A DNA stretch of 64,000 nucleotides, from positions 3,534,001 through 3,598,000 of the forward strand of contig CP159990.1 in the NCBI GenBank assembly GCA_040702975.1, given 5' to 3'. A model generated the notes under the pieces. The model was not told the DNA's origin, made no database searches, and saw nothing but the letters and a program-made list of their open reading frames with translations. The position numbers and the translations under genes were made by a program. Source of the DNA: Roseburia hominis. Lineage in GTDB: Bacteria; Bacillota; Clostridia; Lachnospirales; Lachnospiraceae. Shown here in pieces: positions 43,537 through 52,066 of the stretch; position 1 is the first letter of the stretch; the number at the start of each line of letters is the position of its first letter.

Positions 43537-43613
43537 TTTTCTTTCGGATCTCCTTTCAGCGGTGCTGCAATACCGTGCGGAAGAACCGCAATGTCAATCA
43601 GACATAGCTGCTT

Positions 43614-44792
43614 TTACAGAGATTTCCTTCTCTTAATCAGCACTCCAATCAGTGCAAGGAGCAAAATTACTGCCGCTATCCCAATCCCTACAAATACCGG
43701 AAAATGGCTCGCTTCCGCTGCATCTTCCTTGTTGTCCTTCTCGGAATCGCTCAGATTCAGGTTACCAGCCGGGACTTCCTCGTCGTCCAAATCCAGAAGT
43801 CCTCCCGGTGTCTCCTCCTCCTCTAAGGCTGTGGTATCACCTTCATTAGTTCCTTCCTCATTGGTTTCCGGGTTAGTTCCCGTACCTTCATTATCGGTTC
43901 CGGGAGTCGTACCCGTTGCCTCATTATCGGTCGTTCCCGGGGTGGTCGTCGTTCCGGTCTGGTCCTCACCCTGCTGCGGGGCTTGAGGCGTTGCCGGCTC
44001 GGTCGTAGTCTGTTCCACATTTCTCGTATATTCAAATACCCAGGCGTTCTCCTGCCCGCGTTTCAGCGTACCCGTTATTGCTTTGTAAACCGGCGTATAC
44101 CCTTCAAAATACGGCGCTGACACCACCGGTTTTTCTCCGGCCACCCCGTAGAAGGTCTGTGCTTTGCTTCCCGGCACCGGATTTGTCGTTCCTGCCAGCA
44201 CGTAGCTGACTGTATATGGGACCATCTTCCCCGGAACCCCATAGGTCACAACGAAGGTCCGGTCACTCGTCACCGTATAGATCCGGCTTGGACTGGTCAT
44301 GTTCTCCTTGTCAAACGCCTCGCTGTTGTCGCGGCCGCTCCGCCTGGTTCCCGTTGGCTGGTATTTTCCGCCGTCCTCCGGGTTCAGATTGATCGCCCCG
44401 TTCGTGCTGGACACGTTGATGCTGATCGTGTCCCCGTAATGCAGGCCGGACACCACGATTGTGTCTGCCCCCGAAAGCGACGCCTCTCCGGCACCGGACA
44501 CACAGCCGGTCCCGTTGAAGGTTCCTTTGTCTCCAGAATAGATCATTACTTTATAGGTAGTCTCATAATCATCTGCTGCTTTTGCCTCCATAGGTCCAAA
44601 CTGAGTCACCGCAAGAACTGCTGTGCAGATAGCCGCAAGGCCCTTTGCAAACCTTTTCCGTAGTTTTCTGCCACTTATATTTAGAAGGCTTTTTCGCAGT
44701 AGTCTTCCCACTTTCCAGCCTGGAATATCTCTTCTAAACTGTTTCTTTGTTTCTTCATTCAGAAGGCCTTTTTGTAATAATTCCTTACTCAT
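43614..44792 (-). CDS. Secreted membrane-anchored surface protein with Thr-rich linker, module B
   Basis: A 392-residue counterpart of the module A protein. The start at 44792 follows AAAGGAGG. The basic n-region of the signal peptide is longer than in module A (about 60 residues before AAICTAVLAVTQFGPMEAKA). The folded part is nearly identical to module A; the Thr/Glu linker is longer and differs by repeat changes. It ends in a span (VFVGIGIAAVILLLALIGVL) and KRRKSL, without LPXTG. It overlaps the preceding gene's stop (ATGAGTAA). Confidence 0.8.
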   Translation of the reverse strand: MSKELLQKGLLNEETKKQFRRDIPGWKVGRLLRKSLLNISGRKLRKRFAKGLAAICTAVLAVTQFGPMEAKAADDYETTYKVMIYSGDKGTFNGTGCVSGAGEASLSGADTIVVSGLHYGDTISINVSSTNGAINLNPEDGGKYQPTGTRRSGRDNSEAFDKENMTSPSRIYTVTSDRTFVVTYGVPGKMVPYTVSYVLAGTTNPVPGSKAQTFYGVAGEKPVVSAPYFEGYTPVYKAITGTLKRGQENAWVFEYTRNVEQTTTEPATPQAPQQGEDQTGTTTTPGTTDNEATGTTPGTDNEGTGTNPETNEEGTNEGDTTALEEEETPGGLLDLDDEEVPAGNLNLSDSEKDNKEDAAEASHFPVFVGIGIAAVILLLALIGVLIKRRKSL

Positions 44793-45633
44793 ACTTTTGC
44801 TGGCCTCCTTTCCTGTTCGCTCCCCTTTTCCTCTTCTTCTCATCATTTCTCTTCTTCAGACGCAGGAACACCAGCACAATACATACGATCCCTGCAATAA
44901 GCGCCATGATGGAAAAAAGCATCACATTGGACGTGTCTCCTGTCCTCGGCGTCTTGATCACATCCCGATTCGGGTTCGGTGTGTCCGGTTTATTCGGCGT
45001 CGTTGACGTACCGGCTGGTGTATCAACAAGCTCCACCGCAAACCCAAGCTTCACTCTCGCCAGGGTATCCTGGTAATCATTTCCCTGGGTCTCCCCGTCC
45101 AGTCCGATCTTCAGTGTCATCTGCGCCTTCGCGCCTGCTTCCAATGTATCCAGATAGATATATTCCTCATCATCCAGCGCTACCGTCGCCTGCTCCAGTC
45201 CCTTGTTCCCATCTACCACAGATCCTTCCCCGCTCTCCTCGCTTCCGCCGACTGCCTCGCTGTCATACAGCACCCTCGTCTCCTTCGGACCGATATAGGT
45301 CAGCACGTAGGTGTACGCTCCGCCTTCCGCGATGGACTGCTGGCTCTCCAGCGTCTGGAGTACCTCATTCCTCATATACCATGCCGTTGTATCCGCCGAG
45401 GTATTCCTGATATTCACCCGAAAAGTCATCGTATCTCCCGGCTGCAGGTCATTCTTTGCCTCACCCGTGATCCCGCCCGCCGCAAAGTTATCCGCCATCT
45501 TATGGTTCTTCGTAAACTCCACCCAGTTATCCCGGGTACTGACAATGTCTTCCGCAGATACGCTGGCCGGGAATATCAGGAAGGCCAGCAACATGGCAAT
45601 CAGGCATCTCATTGATCTTCTCATAGCTCTCAT
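44785..45633 (-). CDS. Cell-wall-anchored surface protein with TPRTGD sorting signal, module B
   Basis: A 282-residue counterpart of the 27032-27844 protein. It has a signal peptide ending FPASVSAED, a conserved body (WVEFTKNHKMADNF; QQSIAEGGAYTYVLTYIGPK), and a Thr/Pro/Asn-rich spacer longer than in module A. The variant sorting signal is KTPRTGD, then a span and KKRNDEKKRKRG. GGAGG six bases upstream supports the start at 45633. Confidence 0.82.
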   Translation of the reverse strand: MRAMRRSMRCLIAMLLAFLIFPASVSAEDIVSTRDNWVEFTKNHKMADNFAAGGITGEAKNDLQPGDTMTFRVNIRNTSADTTAWYMRNEVLQTLESQQSIAEGGAYTYVLTYIGPKETRVLYDSEAVGGSEESGEGSVVDGNKGLEQATVALDDEEYIYLDTLEAGAKAQMTLKIGLDGETQGNDYQDTLARVKLGFAVELVDTPAGTSTTPNKPDTPNPNRDVIKTPRTGDTSNVMLFSIMALIAGIVCIVLVFLRLKKRNDEKKRKRGANRKGGQQKYE

Positions 45634-45643
45634 AGCCTACCTC

Positions 45644-46480
45644 CTACTCCATATAACCCGGGTCAACGCCCCATGCGCTGCGGATTGCACCCGCGGCATT
45701 ATGGTTCTGTACCGCATCTGCATCCACTTCCAGGACGAACTTCTTACCTTCATAATCATACGTTGTCTTTACGACCCCGTCCTCGACTTCCGTCTTCGTC
45801 ACCTTAGCAACTGCATCATCGATGGTGATGCTCTTACAGAAGGTGGCCGCTCCGCCTGTCGACAGCTCTGAGCGGTAGTACAGCACCGTACACTCATCTG
45901 TGCACTCTGCCTCATTCCTCCACCAGCCGCTCTCCTCTAATTCCAGCTTGATCCACTCAGGATCCATGGTGGTCACCTTCACCTCGTTACCGTCCTCATC
46001 CTTCCCGGCCTCCGGATCTACCCAGTAGCGGTAGATCCGGACACGCACATACTCCGGGATGGAGCCGGAATTCACTACGGACAGTTCCTCCTGATACTTC
46101 CGTCCCGGAATCAGGCATCCGTCGGATTCCTCCAGCATAGTTTCCAATAGCGCGCCGTTCTTCGTTGTCCAGCCGGCGCTCTCCTCTCCCTGGGCCATCT
46201 GGTTCGCATAGTCGCGGACTGCGATCTCCTTTCCGTTCTCCGTCAGGGTGATACCGATATCGTACATACCGATACGCGCTTCGTAGTATTCACTGTAGAT
46301 CTGCAGCGCCGCACGGGTGCTTCCGATCCCGCTCCCCAGCAGACACATTGCCGCGAGTCCTAGCAGAAGGAACGTTCCTGCTCTTCCTTTCAGGACTTTT
46401 CTGATCTTATGCAGGGCTTTTCTGTTGTTATTCAAGGCTTTCCCGTTCTTATTCAGGGCTTTTCTGTTCTTATTCATCAC
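45644..46480 (-). CDS. Secreted protein with SipW-type signal peptide (long form), module B
   Basis: A 278-residue counterpart of 27856-28629. The mature part is nearly the same (ALQIYSEYYEARIGMYDIGI; RKYQEELSVVNSGSIPEYVR). The signal peptide n-region is extended by a 7-residue repeat (NKNRKAL, NKNGKAL, NNNRKAL, HKIRKVL) that module A lacks. It overlaps the TasA-like gene upstream by an ATGA-type junction. Confidence 0.78.
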   Translation of the reverse strand: MMNKNRKALNKNGKALNNNRKALHKIRKVLKGRAGTFLLLGLAAMCLLGSGIGSTRAALQIYSEYYEARIGMYDIGITLTENGKEIAVRDYANQMAQGEESAGWTTKNGALLETMLEESDGCLIPGRKYQEELSVVNSGSIPEYVRVRIYRYWVDPEAGKDEDGNEVKVTTMDPEWIKLELEESGWWRNEAECTDECTVLYYRSELSTGGAATFCKSITIDDAVAKVTKTEVEDGVVKTTYDYEGKKFVLEVDADAVQNHNAAGAIRSAWGVDPGYME

Positions 46481-47064
46481 TCATCAGCCCCCTCTCCGCT
46501 CACGTCTTTCACTGCCATCGTCCAGTCGACCTCCGGGCTTGTCGGGTCCAGAGGATTCCCCTCTGCATCTGCCTGTACCGGCACATACTCCTGAACGACT
46601 ACTACATCAAAATCATAGGCATAGCTGTACTCTCCATCTACGCCGAACATATCCTTTGTACCGTCCTTTGCCACGATCTGCATTCCCAGCTTGCTGGTAA
46701 GGTCCTCACCATTTTCGGAACCTTTCGGCTGCAGGACTTTGGTATAATACCAGTAGCCGTCCTCCCCCTGCACCCAGCCATCCGTCTGGGTCGGCGCCAG
46801 ATGAAACAGCTCTGTCCCGACAAAATACTTCACCCTCACATAGCAAGGGTTCTCTCCCGTATTCTGCACCTGCACCTGTTTGATGCGGTTCACAACCCCC
46901 TCTTCCTCAATGGTGGTTGTCGTGCCAAAGGATATCTCACAGCCTCCCTTTGCCGTCACATACGTGGTAAAATACGCCATCGCACTCTTGATGGAAAGGC
47001 TTCCCACCAGCACCAGCGCAGCCCCGGACAGCCAAAGTGTTTTCCTACTAATTTTCTTCTTCAT
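46477..47064 (-). CDS. TasA/camelysin-like secreted protein, module B
   Basis: A 195-residue near copy of the module A protein. The signal peptide ends SAMA-YFTTYVTAKGG; the core is NRIKQVQVQNTGENPCYVRV; the tail is acidic and has no anchor. It lies 15 bases after the minor pilin gene. Its role is presumed to be that of an extracellular fibre or matrix subunit. Confidence 0.8.
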   Translation of the reverse strand: MKKKISRKTLWLSGAALVLVGSLSIKSAMAYFTTYVTAKGGCEISFGTTTTIEEEGVVNRIKQVQVQNTGENPCYVRVKYFVGTELFHLAPTQTDGWVQGEDGYWYYTKVLQPKGSENGEDLTSKLGMQIVAKDGTKDMFGVDGEYSYAYDFDVVVVQEYVPVQADAEGNPLDPTSPEVDWTMAVKDVSGEGADE

Positions 47065-47079
47065 TCGCCTGCCCCTCCT

Positions 47080-48255
47080 TTACTGCGCACTCTGCTTAGC
47101 TTCCTCCGGCACGAAGCCCTTTCCTGTAGGCCCGGCCTCAGCCTCCGCCTCCACGGAATCCGTGAACCATTTCTCCCATTCATAATGGCCCCTTACCACC
47201 AGGTTTCCATCTTCATCCATATAGGCCTCATCGCCCACAAAATCAAAATGGTTCACGATACCGTAGCCCTTTTTCAGCTTATCGTCATAGTCATTGACAA
47301 AGGTCACCGGTTTCGTCTGGGAGATTGGATTTCCGCTGTCATCATTTATCGACGGCTCTATCGTTGTCGTATAATCACCAGACACCTCCGTATAGCCGGC
47401 GCCGTTATAGATCTCCTTCACAGTCACAACGGTCCCCACCGGAAGCCCTGTAATCTTCACAGTCTGAGTGCCGATAGGCGTCCCATCGTCGAAATTCATC
47501 GAAACAACATTGTTATACACCACTTCCCCGGTCACCGGGTCAGTTCCCGTCACCTCAAAGACGAAGGTCACTTCCCCGAGGGACTCGTTATACGTATTTA
47601 AGGTCTTTTGAATCTCCATCTCGCCTTCCAATGGCTTCCTGGCAGGCTTCAGCCCCACCGTCACATCGTACAGCCATTCGTCATCGCCAGTCCCCTCGCC
47701 CATGCGGTATTCGCTGGTGGGAACTGAGATAAGATACGGACTGAACGAATATTCATACCCGTCATGCTGCACCTTCTCTGCCTTCACCAGATACAGCCCC
47801 GGATCTAAGTTCTCTGCCGTTCCCCGGCTGTAGGACGTATCAGTTTCTGCCACCGGATGCATCATGACGGTCGCATCCTCTTTAATGGCGCTTCCTTCCG
47901 CTTCAATCTTCTCTGTGACCTTCTGCGCCAGATCTTTCCACTGCTGTGCCCATGCCGCACGGTCATCCCTTTTATCTTCAATCACGATATCGCTGCCATA
48001 CCGCTCTGTGTCTACGGTATAGCCTGCTGTTCTATCCATGGTAGCCACCTGGTACAGCTTTACCGGAATCTCCGGCACGCCGGACAGCTCCTTTGCGAAC
48101 TCGATTCCCGTCGTCTCCAGGGTCAGTGAACAGGTATGACTGTCAAAGTCCAGGGTGCCTGCCGCCCTTGCCGCCATAAGATGCATCCCTGATACGGCAA
48201 GCACCAGAGCCAGCACTCCGGCTATGTATCCTTTCTTTCTCCTAATCCGATTCAT
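47080..48255 (-). CDS. Minor pilin with isopeptide-linker domain, no sorting signal, module B
   Basis: A 391-residue near copy of the module A protein, with a signal peptide (VLALVLAVSGMHLMAARAAG), an N-terminal domain (CSLTLETTGIEFAKELSGVP) and a FctA-like linkage domain (MEIQKTLNTYNESLGEVTFV; VTFVNDYDDKL). A five-residue insertion (NDDSGNPIS region) distinguishes it. It ends in an acidic tail without LPXTG or span. GGAGGGAG precedes the ATG. Confidence 0.83.
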   Translation of the reverse strand: MNRIRRKKGYIAGVLALVLAVSGMHLMAARAAGTLDFDSHTCSLTLETTGIEFAKELSGVPEIPVKLYQVATMDRTAGYTVDTERYGSDIVIEDKRDDRAAWAQQWKDLAQKVTEKIEAEGSAIKEDATVMMHPVAETDTSYSRGTAENLDPGLYLVKAEKVQHDGYEYSFSPYLISVPTSEYRMGEGTGDDEWLYDVTVGLKPARKPLEGEMEIQKTLNTYNESLGEVTFVFEVTGTDPVTGEVVYNNVVSMNFDDGTPIGTQTVKITGLPVGTVVTVKEIYNGAGYTEVSGDYTTTIEPSINDDSGNPISQTKPVTFVNDYDDKLKKGYGIVNHFDFVGDEAYMDEDGNLVVRGHYEWEKWFTDSVEAEAEAGPTGKGFVPEEAKQSAQ

Positions 48256-48283
48256 CCTTCTCCCTCCTTGATGGGTCTGCCAT

Positions 48284-48420
48284 TTCCTCTTGTTTCCTTG
48301 TATCTGCTATTTTCTCTTGTTTCCTAATGTCCGCTATTTCCTCATGTTTCTTTATATCTGCTATCTTCTCTTGTTTCCTTATGTCCGCTATTTCCTCATG
48401 TTCCTTTATATCTGCTATCT
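48284..48420 (-). repeat. 27-bp tandem repeat, about five units
   Basis: Units such as TTGTTTCCTTATGTCCGCTA and ATGTTTCTTTATATCTGCTA alternate, 27 bases each, between sortase 2 and the minor pilin gene. Read on the minus strand they stay open as a nine-residue repeat (EEIADIRKQ / EKIADIKKH), but no start codon precedes the frame. Module A has only a degenerate form at 30405-30510. Confidence 0.8.
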
Positions 48421-48440
48421 TCTCACGCTTCCTGCATCTG

Positions 48441-49367
48441 TTATTTCCTTTTATGTCTTCTGTTATATAACGCGATTCTGAGCTTTGACAGGAGCAGGAT
48501 CATCAGTATGATAAATGCCGCCATCATCAGGTACAGCATATAATAGCTCTTTACAGACTCGACCATGCTGTCCATCGGCGCCAGCGCTCTCTCATCTTCC
48601 TCGCCGTTATAGGAAACCCGGATTCCCCGCAGCAGCATGCGGTGGCTGTTGATCCCATAGGGCGTACACGTAAGCAGGGTCACATAATCCTTCCCCTCCA
48701 CGATCTGCATCGCATCCGTAAGTGCATCCAGATCATCCTTATCCACCATTGGAAGAATCTGATCGATCTGGTATGCCAGCACTTCATCCAGCACATGGAT
48801 GTAGAATTTATCTCCCACCCTGAGCTGGTCCGCATCCGACAAAAGCTTCGCCGACGGCAGTCCTCTATGCGCCGCTATGACACTGTGGCAGCTCTCTCCG
48901 CCGATAGGAAGCTTCGTCCCCGGGAGGTGACCCGCTGCGACCTGCAGCACCCCCTCAGAGGTCCCGTGGTAAATGGGGAACTTCTGCTTGATCCTGGGAA
49001 CAGAGAGATACCCCATGATCCCGGTCTCACCCACATTCAGGACCTTCCAGTACTCCGTTTCTTTCAGCTCGATCTCCTCACCCTTCGGGTCCCCCTTTGC
49101 AGCCTCCTGACTGTCTCCGGCACCCACCGCTGTAAAAATATCTCCGCCAAATGTATTGCGTATTATCTTATCATTATAGTTTCGGGCATCCTCCCAGATT
49201 CGGCTGTAATCCTTTTCATCCAGATTCTGTACCTCGTCATCGTAGTCCGCTATCGCCCGGCTCTGGTGCAGCGTATTCCACTGGTCTGCCACCTTCGGAT
49301 ATACAAAAATCCCCAGCCCTATCAGAAATATCAGGGCACACAGGATGCTCGGCAGTCGTTTCTTCAT
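48441..49367 (-). CDS. Class C sortase 2, module B
   Basis: A 308-residue membrane sortase. It has an N-terminal span (ILCALIFLIGLGIFVYP), His in IAAHRGLPSAKLL, Cys and Arg in TLLTCTPYGINSHRMLLRG, and a C-terminal span (YYMLYLMMAAFIILMILLL) with a basic tail. It is intact, unlike the module A copy. It differs from sortase 1 throughout, so the two may act on different signals (LPXTG against TPRTGD). It is 11 bases after sortase 1. Confidence 0.92.
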   Translation of the reverse strand: MKKRLPSILCALIFLIGLGIFVYPKVADQWNTLHQSRAIADYDDEVQNLDEKDYSRIWEDARNYNDKIIRNTFGGDIFTAVGAGDSQEAAKGDPKGEEIELKETEYWKVLNVGETGIMGYLSVPRIKQKFPIYHGTSEGVLQVAAGHLPGTKLPIGGESCHSVIAAHRGLPSAKLLSDADQLRVGDKFYIHVLDEVLAYQIDQILPMVDKDDLDALTDAMQIVEGKDYVTLLTCTPYGINSHRMLLRGIRVSYNGEEDERALAPMDSMVESVKSYYMLYLMMAAFIILMILLLSKLRIALYNRRHKRK

Positions 49368-49378
49368 TAATATCCTCC

Positions 49379-50236
49379 CTATTTCTCTGCGGCATCCGGC
49401 TTTTCCTTCGTCTTCTTCTCACATCTCCGCTGATCGATCAGCAGGATGATGAGCAGGATAAATACCATCGGAATCGCCAGTACGATGGAAACTGCAGTAG
49501 GATTGATCTGCGTCGCGTCCGCCGGTACATAGGCTGTCGTTATCCCCGCCGCATCCGTCCGAATCCCCCGGATCAGCAGGCGGTGCGAGTTGATGCCATA
49601 AGGCGTACACGTCATCAGGGTACAGTAATCCTTATCGGCATCAATCTTAAGCTCCTCCACCTCTTCCGGAAGAACGATCCGGATCTGGTCCACCTCATAG
49701 GTAATCATCTGATTCAGAACGGTGATATTGAAAATGTCGCCCTCCATCATTTCATCCAGATCACTGAAAAGCTTCGCCGAGGGCAGCCCCCTGTGGGCGG
49801 AGATCACGGCATGGGTACCGATGCCTCCCACAGGAAAGCCGGAACCCGCCAAATGCACTGCCGCGACCTGCAGCGCCCTTTCGTCCGTCCCGTGGTAGAT
49901 TGGGAGCTCCACGCCCAGAACCGGTATCGTCACGTAACCCATGATTCCGGTTCCGCTGATATCCAGAATATCCTCATACTTTCCAAGGCTCTCATACTCC
50001 ACAAAGGGAAAGGATAACCCCAGAAGTTCTTTATTGTACGCATGCGCTTCCTCAAGCATCGCCTCATAATCTGCCTCATCCATCTGTGCGACCGTGTCGC
50101 TGTATGTCGCTATCGCCCGGGACTGATTCCTGGAGTTCCAATAGTCGCTGATAAACGGATACAGCACCACGGAGAGGCCGATGAAAAAAACAAAGACTAA
50201 AATGGTAGACCCGCGGTCTCTTTTCATTCGTTTCAT
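49379..50236 (-). CDS. Class C sortase 1 (pilus polymerase), module B
   Basis: A 285-residue near copy of the module A enzyme, with N- and C-terminal spans, His in ISAHRGLPSAKLF, and Cys/Arg in TLMTCTPYGINSHRLLIRG. The C-terminal cytoplasmic tail is shorter than in module A. It presumably assembles the 50343-51866 pilin. The start at 50236 is chosen from GGGAG spacing. Confidence 0.93.
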   Translation of the reverse strand: MKRMKRDRGSTILVFVFFIGLSVVLYPFISDYWNSRNQSRAIATYSDTVAQMDEADYEAMLEEAHAYNKELLGLSFPFVEYESLGKYEDILDISGTGIMGYVTIPVLGVELPIYHGTDERALQVAAVHLAGSGFPVGGIGTHAVISAHRGLPSAKLFSDLDEMMEGDIFNITVLNQMITYEVDQIRIVLPEEVEELKIDADKDYCTLMTCTPYGINSHRLLIRGIRTDAAGITTAYVPADATQINPTAVSIVLAIPMVFILLIILLIDQRRCEKKTKEKPDAAEK

Positions 50237-50290
50237 AAGCATCTCCCTAAAGCTGTATTATTGCAGTCTCCCGCTTTTTTAACCGGACCT

Positions 50291-50308
50291 GGCGGTCCAA
50301 AGACCGCC
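50291..50308 (-). other. Conserved intercistronic hairpin after the major pilin gene, module B
   Basis: GGCGGTC with GACCGCC, 4-base loop, the same as at 32415-32432. No T-run follows on the minus strand. It probably affects the relative amounts of pilin and sortase mRNA. Confidence 0.6.
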
Positions 50309-50342
50309 TATCCGATTCTTTTTTATTTTTTACATGATCCTG

Positions 50343-51866
50343 TTATTTGGACATTCTCTTTCTGGTAACCAGCATCACGCCTGCACCGATCATCAGGATT
50401 GCACCGATTACGTAGAAGATCGTAGTACCGATACCGCCGGTAGCGGGAAGAAGGGCTCCGGTCTTATTGACAACAACGCCCAGGTCTGTAATGGAGATAT
50501 TTCCCTCTTCATAGGTGACTCTGATATCGCTCTCTACGTCTGTTACATTTCCATCCTCATCCAGATATCTGGTGATCACAGTTGTAGTAGTAGAGGAACC
50601 CGTCCGTGCGGCAGGAACAGTAAACGGTCCATCCAGCTTGTTATAGCCGTCGGGCGCCTTGATTTCCGAGAATTCATAGTCGCCAGGCTCTACGCCTTTG
50701 ATAACGATCAATCCGGTATCTGTAGTGGTCAGCGTGTTAGTGAGGCCTTCCCCTTCCTCAATTCCGGCGTAGATGTAAGCGCCATCAGCGGCTGGGGCTT
50801 CCTTCACATAGAAAGGCAGCTGGAATTTTGCACCGGCAAGTGCAGTTCCCTCGTCGCTCACCTTCTTAAAGCCCAAAGCGTAGGTGTAAACCTTCGCGGA
50901 GTCTTCCTCGGTTTCTTTGCCAGGGGTAGGATCATCCGGATTCTCCGGGTTATAGTAGCCATAGGTGAAGGTCGCGGTATTCTCATTACCGTCTCCGTCG
51001 ATTACAGCATTGTCATTAAGTCTGGCGGTGTAATTGACCACCAGATTTGCGTCCGTATTATAGAGACTGTTGCCATTTTCATCAGCCCACTTGATCGTGA
51101 TGGGGAATCCATTGCCGGTGGGGGTATAATCAACAGGAGTTCTGTCAACCGTCACACTGTTGATCGCAATGAGATCCAGACCGTCGGGGAAGTTATCACC
51201 GATGGTATAGTAGGCAATAGGATTATCATTCTCTTTAGTAAAGTTCTGGGTGATGATGGACAGGCGGAAGTTAACAGTATCACCAATGTTGGCTTCATCG
51301 ATATCCGCAGTGGTGCTTCCGTCAGTCACAATCGTTTTACCACCTTCGGGATCCCAGAAAGGAACCTCGTAGTTTTTATCGTTCATGACCGCATCAGGCT
51401 GGGTGCTGTTGACAGCGACCAATGTGCCATGGGTGCTGGTAACCAGATAGTAGCCGTACTCCAGGCCCGTAAAGGTCAGCTTTGAGCCATCCGCTTCAGC
51501 GCTGGCAACCGGATCTCCCTTCAAATTATTCATGACCCAATCAGTTGCAGCTTTGTTCAGGAAGCCCTCACTATCCTTCGCAGCATCGGTAGCTGTGATG
51601 GCGCCAGTATTGGCATCCTGTACAAAATATGAATTTGCAGGCAAGGTGCCATTATAGGTATAGGCAATGGCTCCCGTATCGTTGTTATAAGTAGCGTCAA
51701 AAATCTTATATACTTCGTATGTTTCGCCTTTCGATGCATTATTAATTGTGATGGTAGCGCTTCCGCCCTTTTCGGCATCCACTTTCTGTGCAAAAGCGGT
51801 AATGCCCATACTCAAAACCATAACCAGTGTCAGCAAAAGACTTGCTAATTTCTTCGTATGTTTCAT
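50343..51866 (-). CDS. Major pilin (fimbrial isopeptide-forming, LPXTG), module B
   Basis: A 507-residue pilus shaft protein. It has a signal peptide (LASLLLTLVMVLSMGITAFA), an N-terminal domain opening with SATITINNASKGETYEVYKI, a D2-type domain (ANIGDTVNFRLSIITQNFTK; YYTIGDNFPDGL), a Cna-B-like domain (LAGAKFQLPFYVKEAP...APDGYNKL), and the sorting signal LPATGG with a span and TRKRMSK. Apart from the ends and domain plan it is clearly diverged from the module A pilin, so the two pili should be antigenically distinct. The start at 51866 matches module A; an ATG 12 bases upstream is possible. Confidence 0.92.
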   Translation of the reverse strand: MKHTKKLASLLLTLVMVLSMGITAFAQKVDAEKGGSATITINNASKGETYEVYKIFDATYNNDTGAIAYTYNGTLPANSYFVQDANTGAITATDAAKDSEGFLNKAATDWVMNNLKGDPVASAEADGSKLTFTGLEYGYYLVTSTHGTLVAVNSTQPDAVMNDKNYEVPFWDPEGGKTIVTDGSTTADIDEANIGDTVNFRLSIITQNFTKENDNPIAYYTIGDNFPDGLDLIAINSVTVDRTPVDYTPTGNGFPITIKWADENGNSLYNTDANLVVNYTARLNDNAVIDGDGNENTATFTYGYYNPENPDDPTPGKETEEDSAKVYTYALGFKKVSDEGTALAGAKFQLPFYVKEAPAADGAYIYAGIEEGEGLTNTLTTTDTGLIVIKGVEPGDYEFSEIKAPDGYNKLDGPFTVPAARTGSSTTTTVITRYLDEDGNVTDVESDIRVTYEEGNISITDLGVVVNKTGALLPATGGIGTTIFYVIGAILMIGAGVMLVTRKRMSK

Positions 51867-51919
51867 GATTCTTATCATTCCTTTCTTAATTTGATTTTAT
51901 AAAACTTATGAATTGTGTT

Positions 51920-52060
51920 ACTATGCGCCAGAAGGACGCAAAATCCTCCTTTCTGCGTTTTTTATTGCTATACAATAGGAGTAAGCTGCCGCTATGAACA
52001 GCAGTCCTCCAATGGTATACGGGGGTACCTGACCGCCGGTTTCAGGCAGCCTGTAGTCTT
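51920..52060 (-). pseudogene. Relic 3' end of another LPXTG adhesin gene
   Basis: Just after the stop of the 52067-55273 adhesin, another frame encodes DYRLPETGGQVPPYTIGGLL and a hydrophobic stretch, ending at a TAG. It aligns with the C-terminus of the module A giant adhesin (LPMTGGIGTIPYTVGGLL). It appears to be the tail of a former adhesin left when a different adhesin gene replaced it. Confidence 0.7.
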
Positions 52061-52066
52061 GCGGCC

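Noticed and set aside
48243..48510. The start-less frame over the 27-bp repeats as a gene
   Set aside because: No start codon or ribosome site; reported only as a repeat with an open frame.
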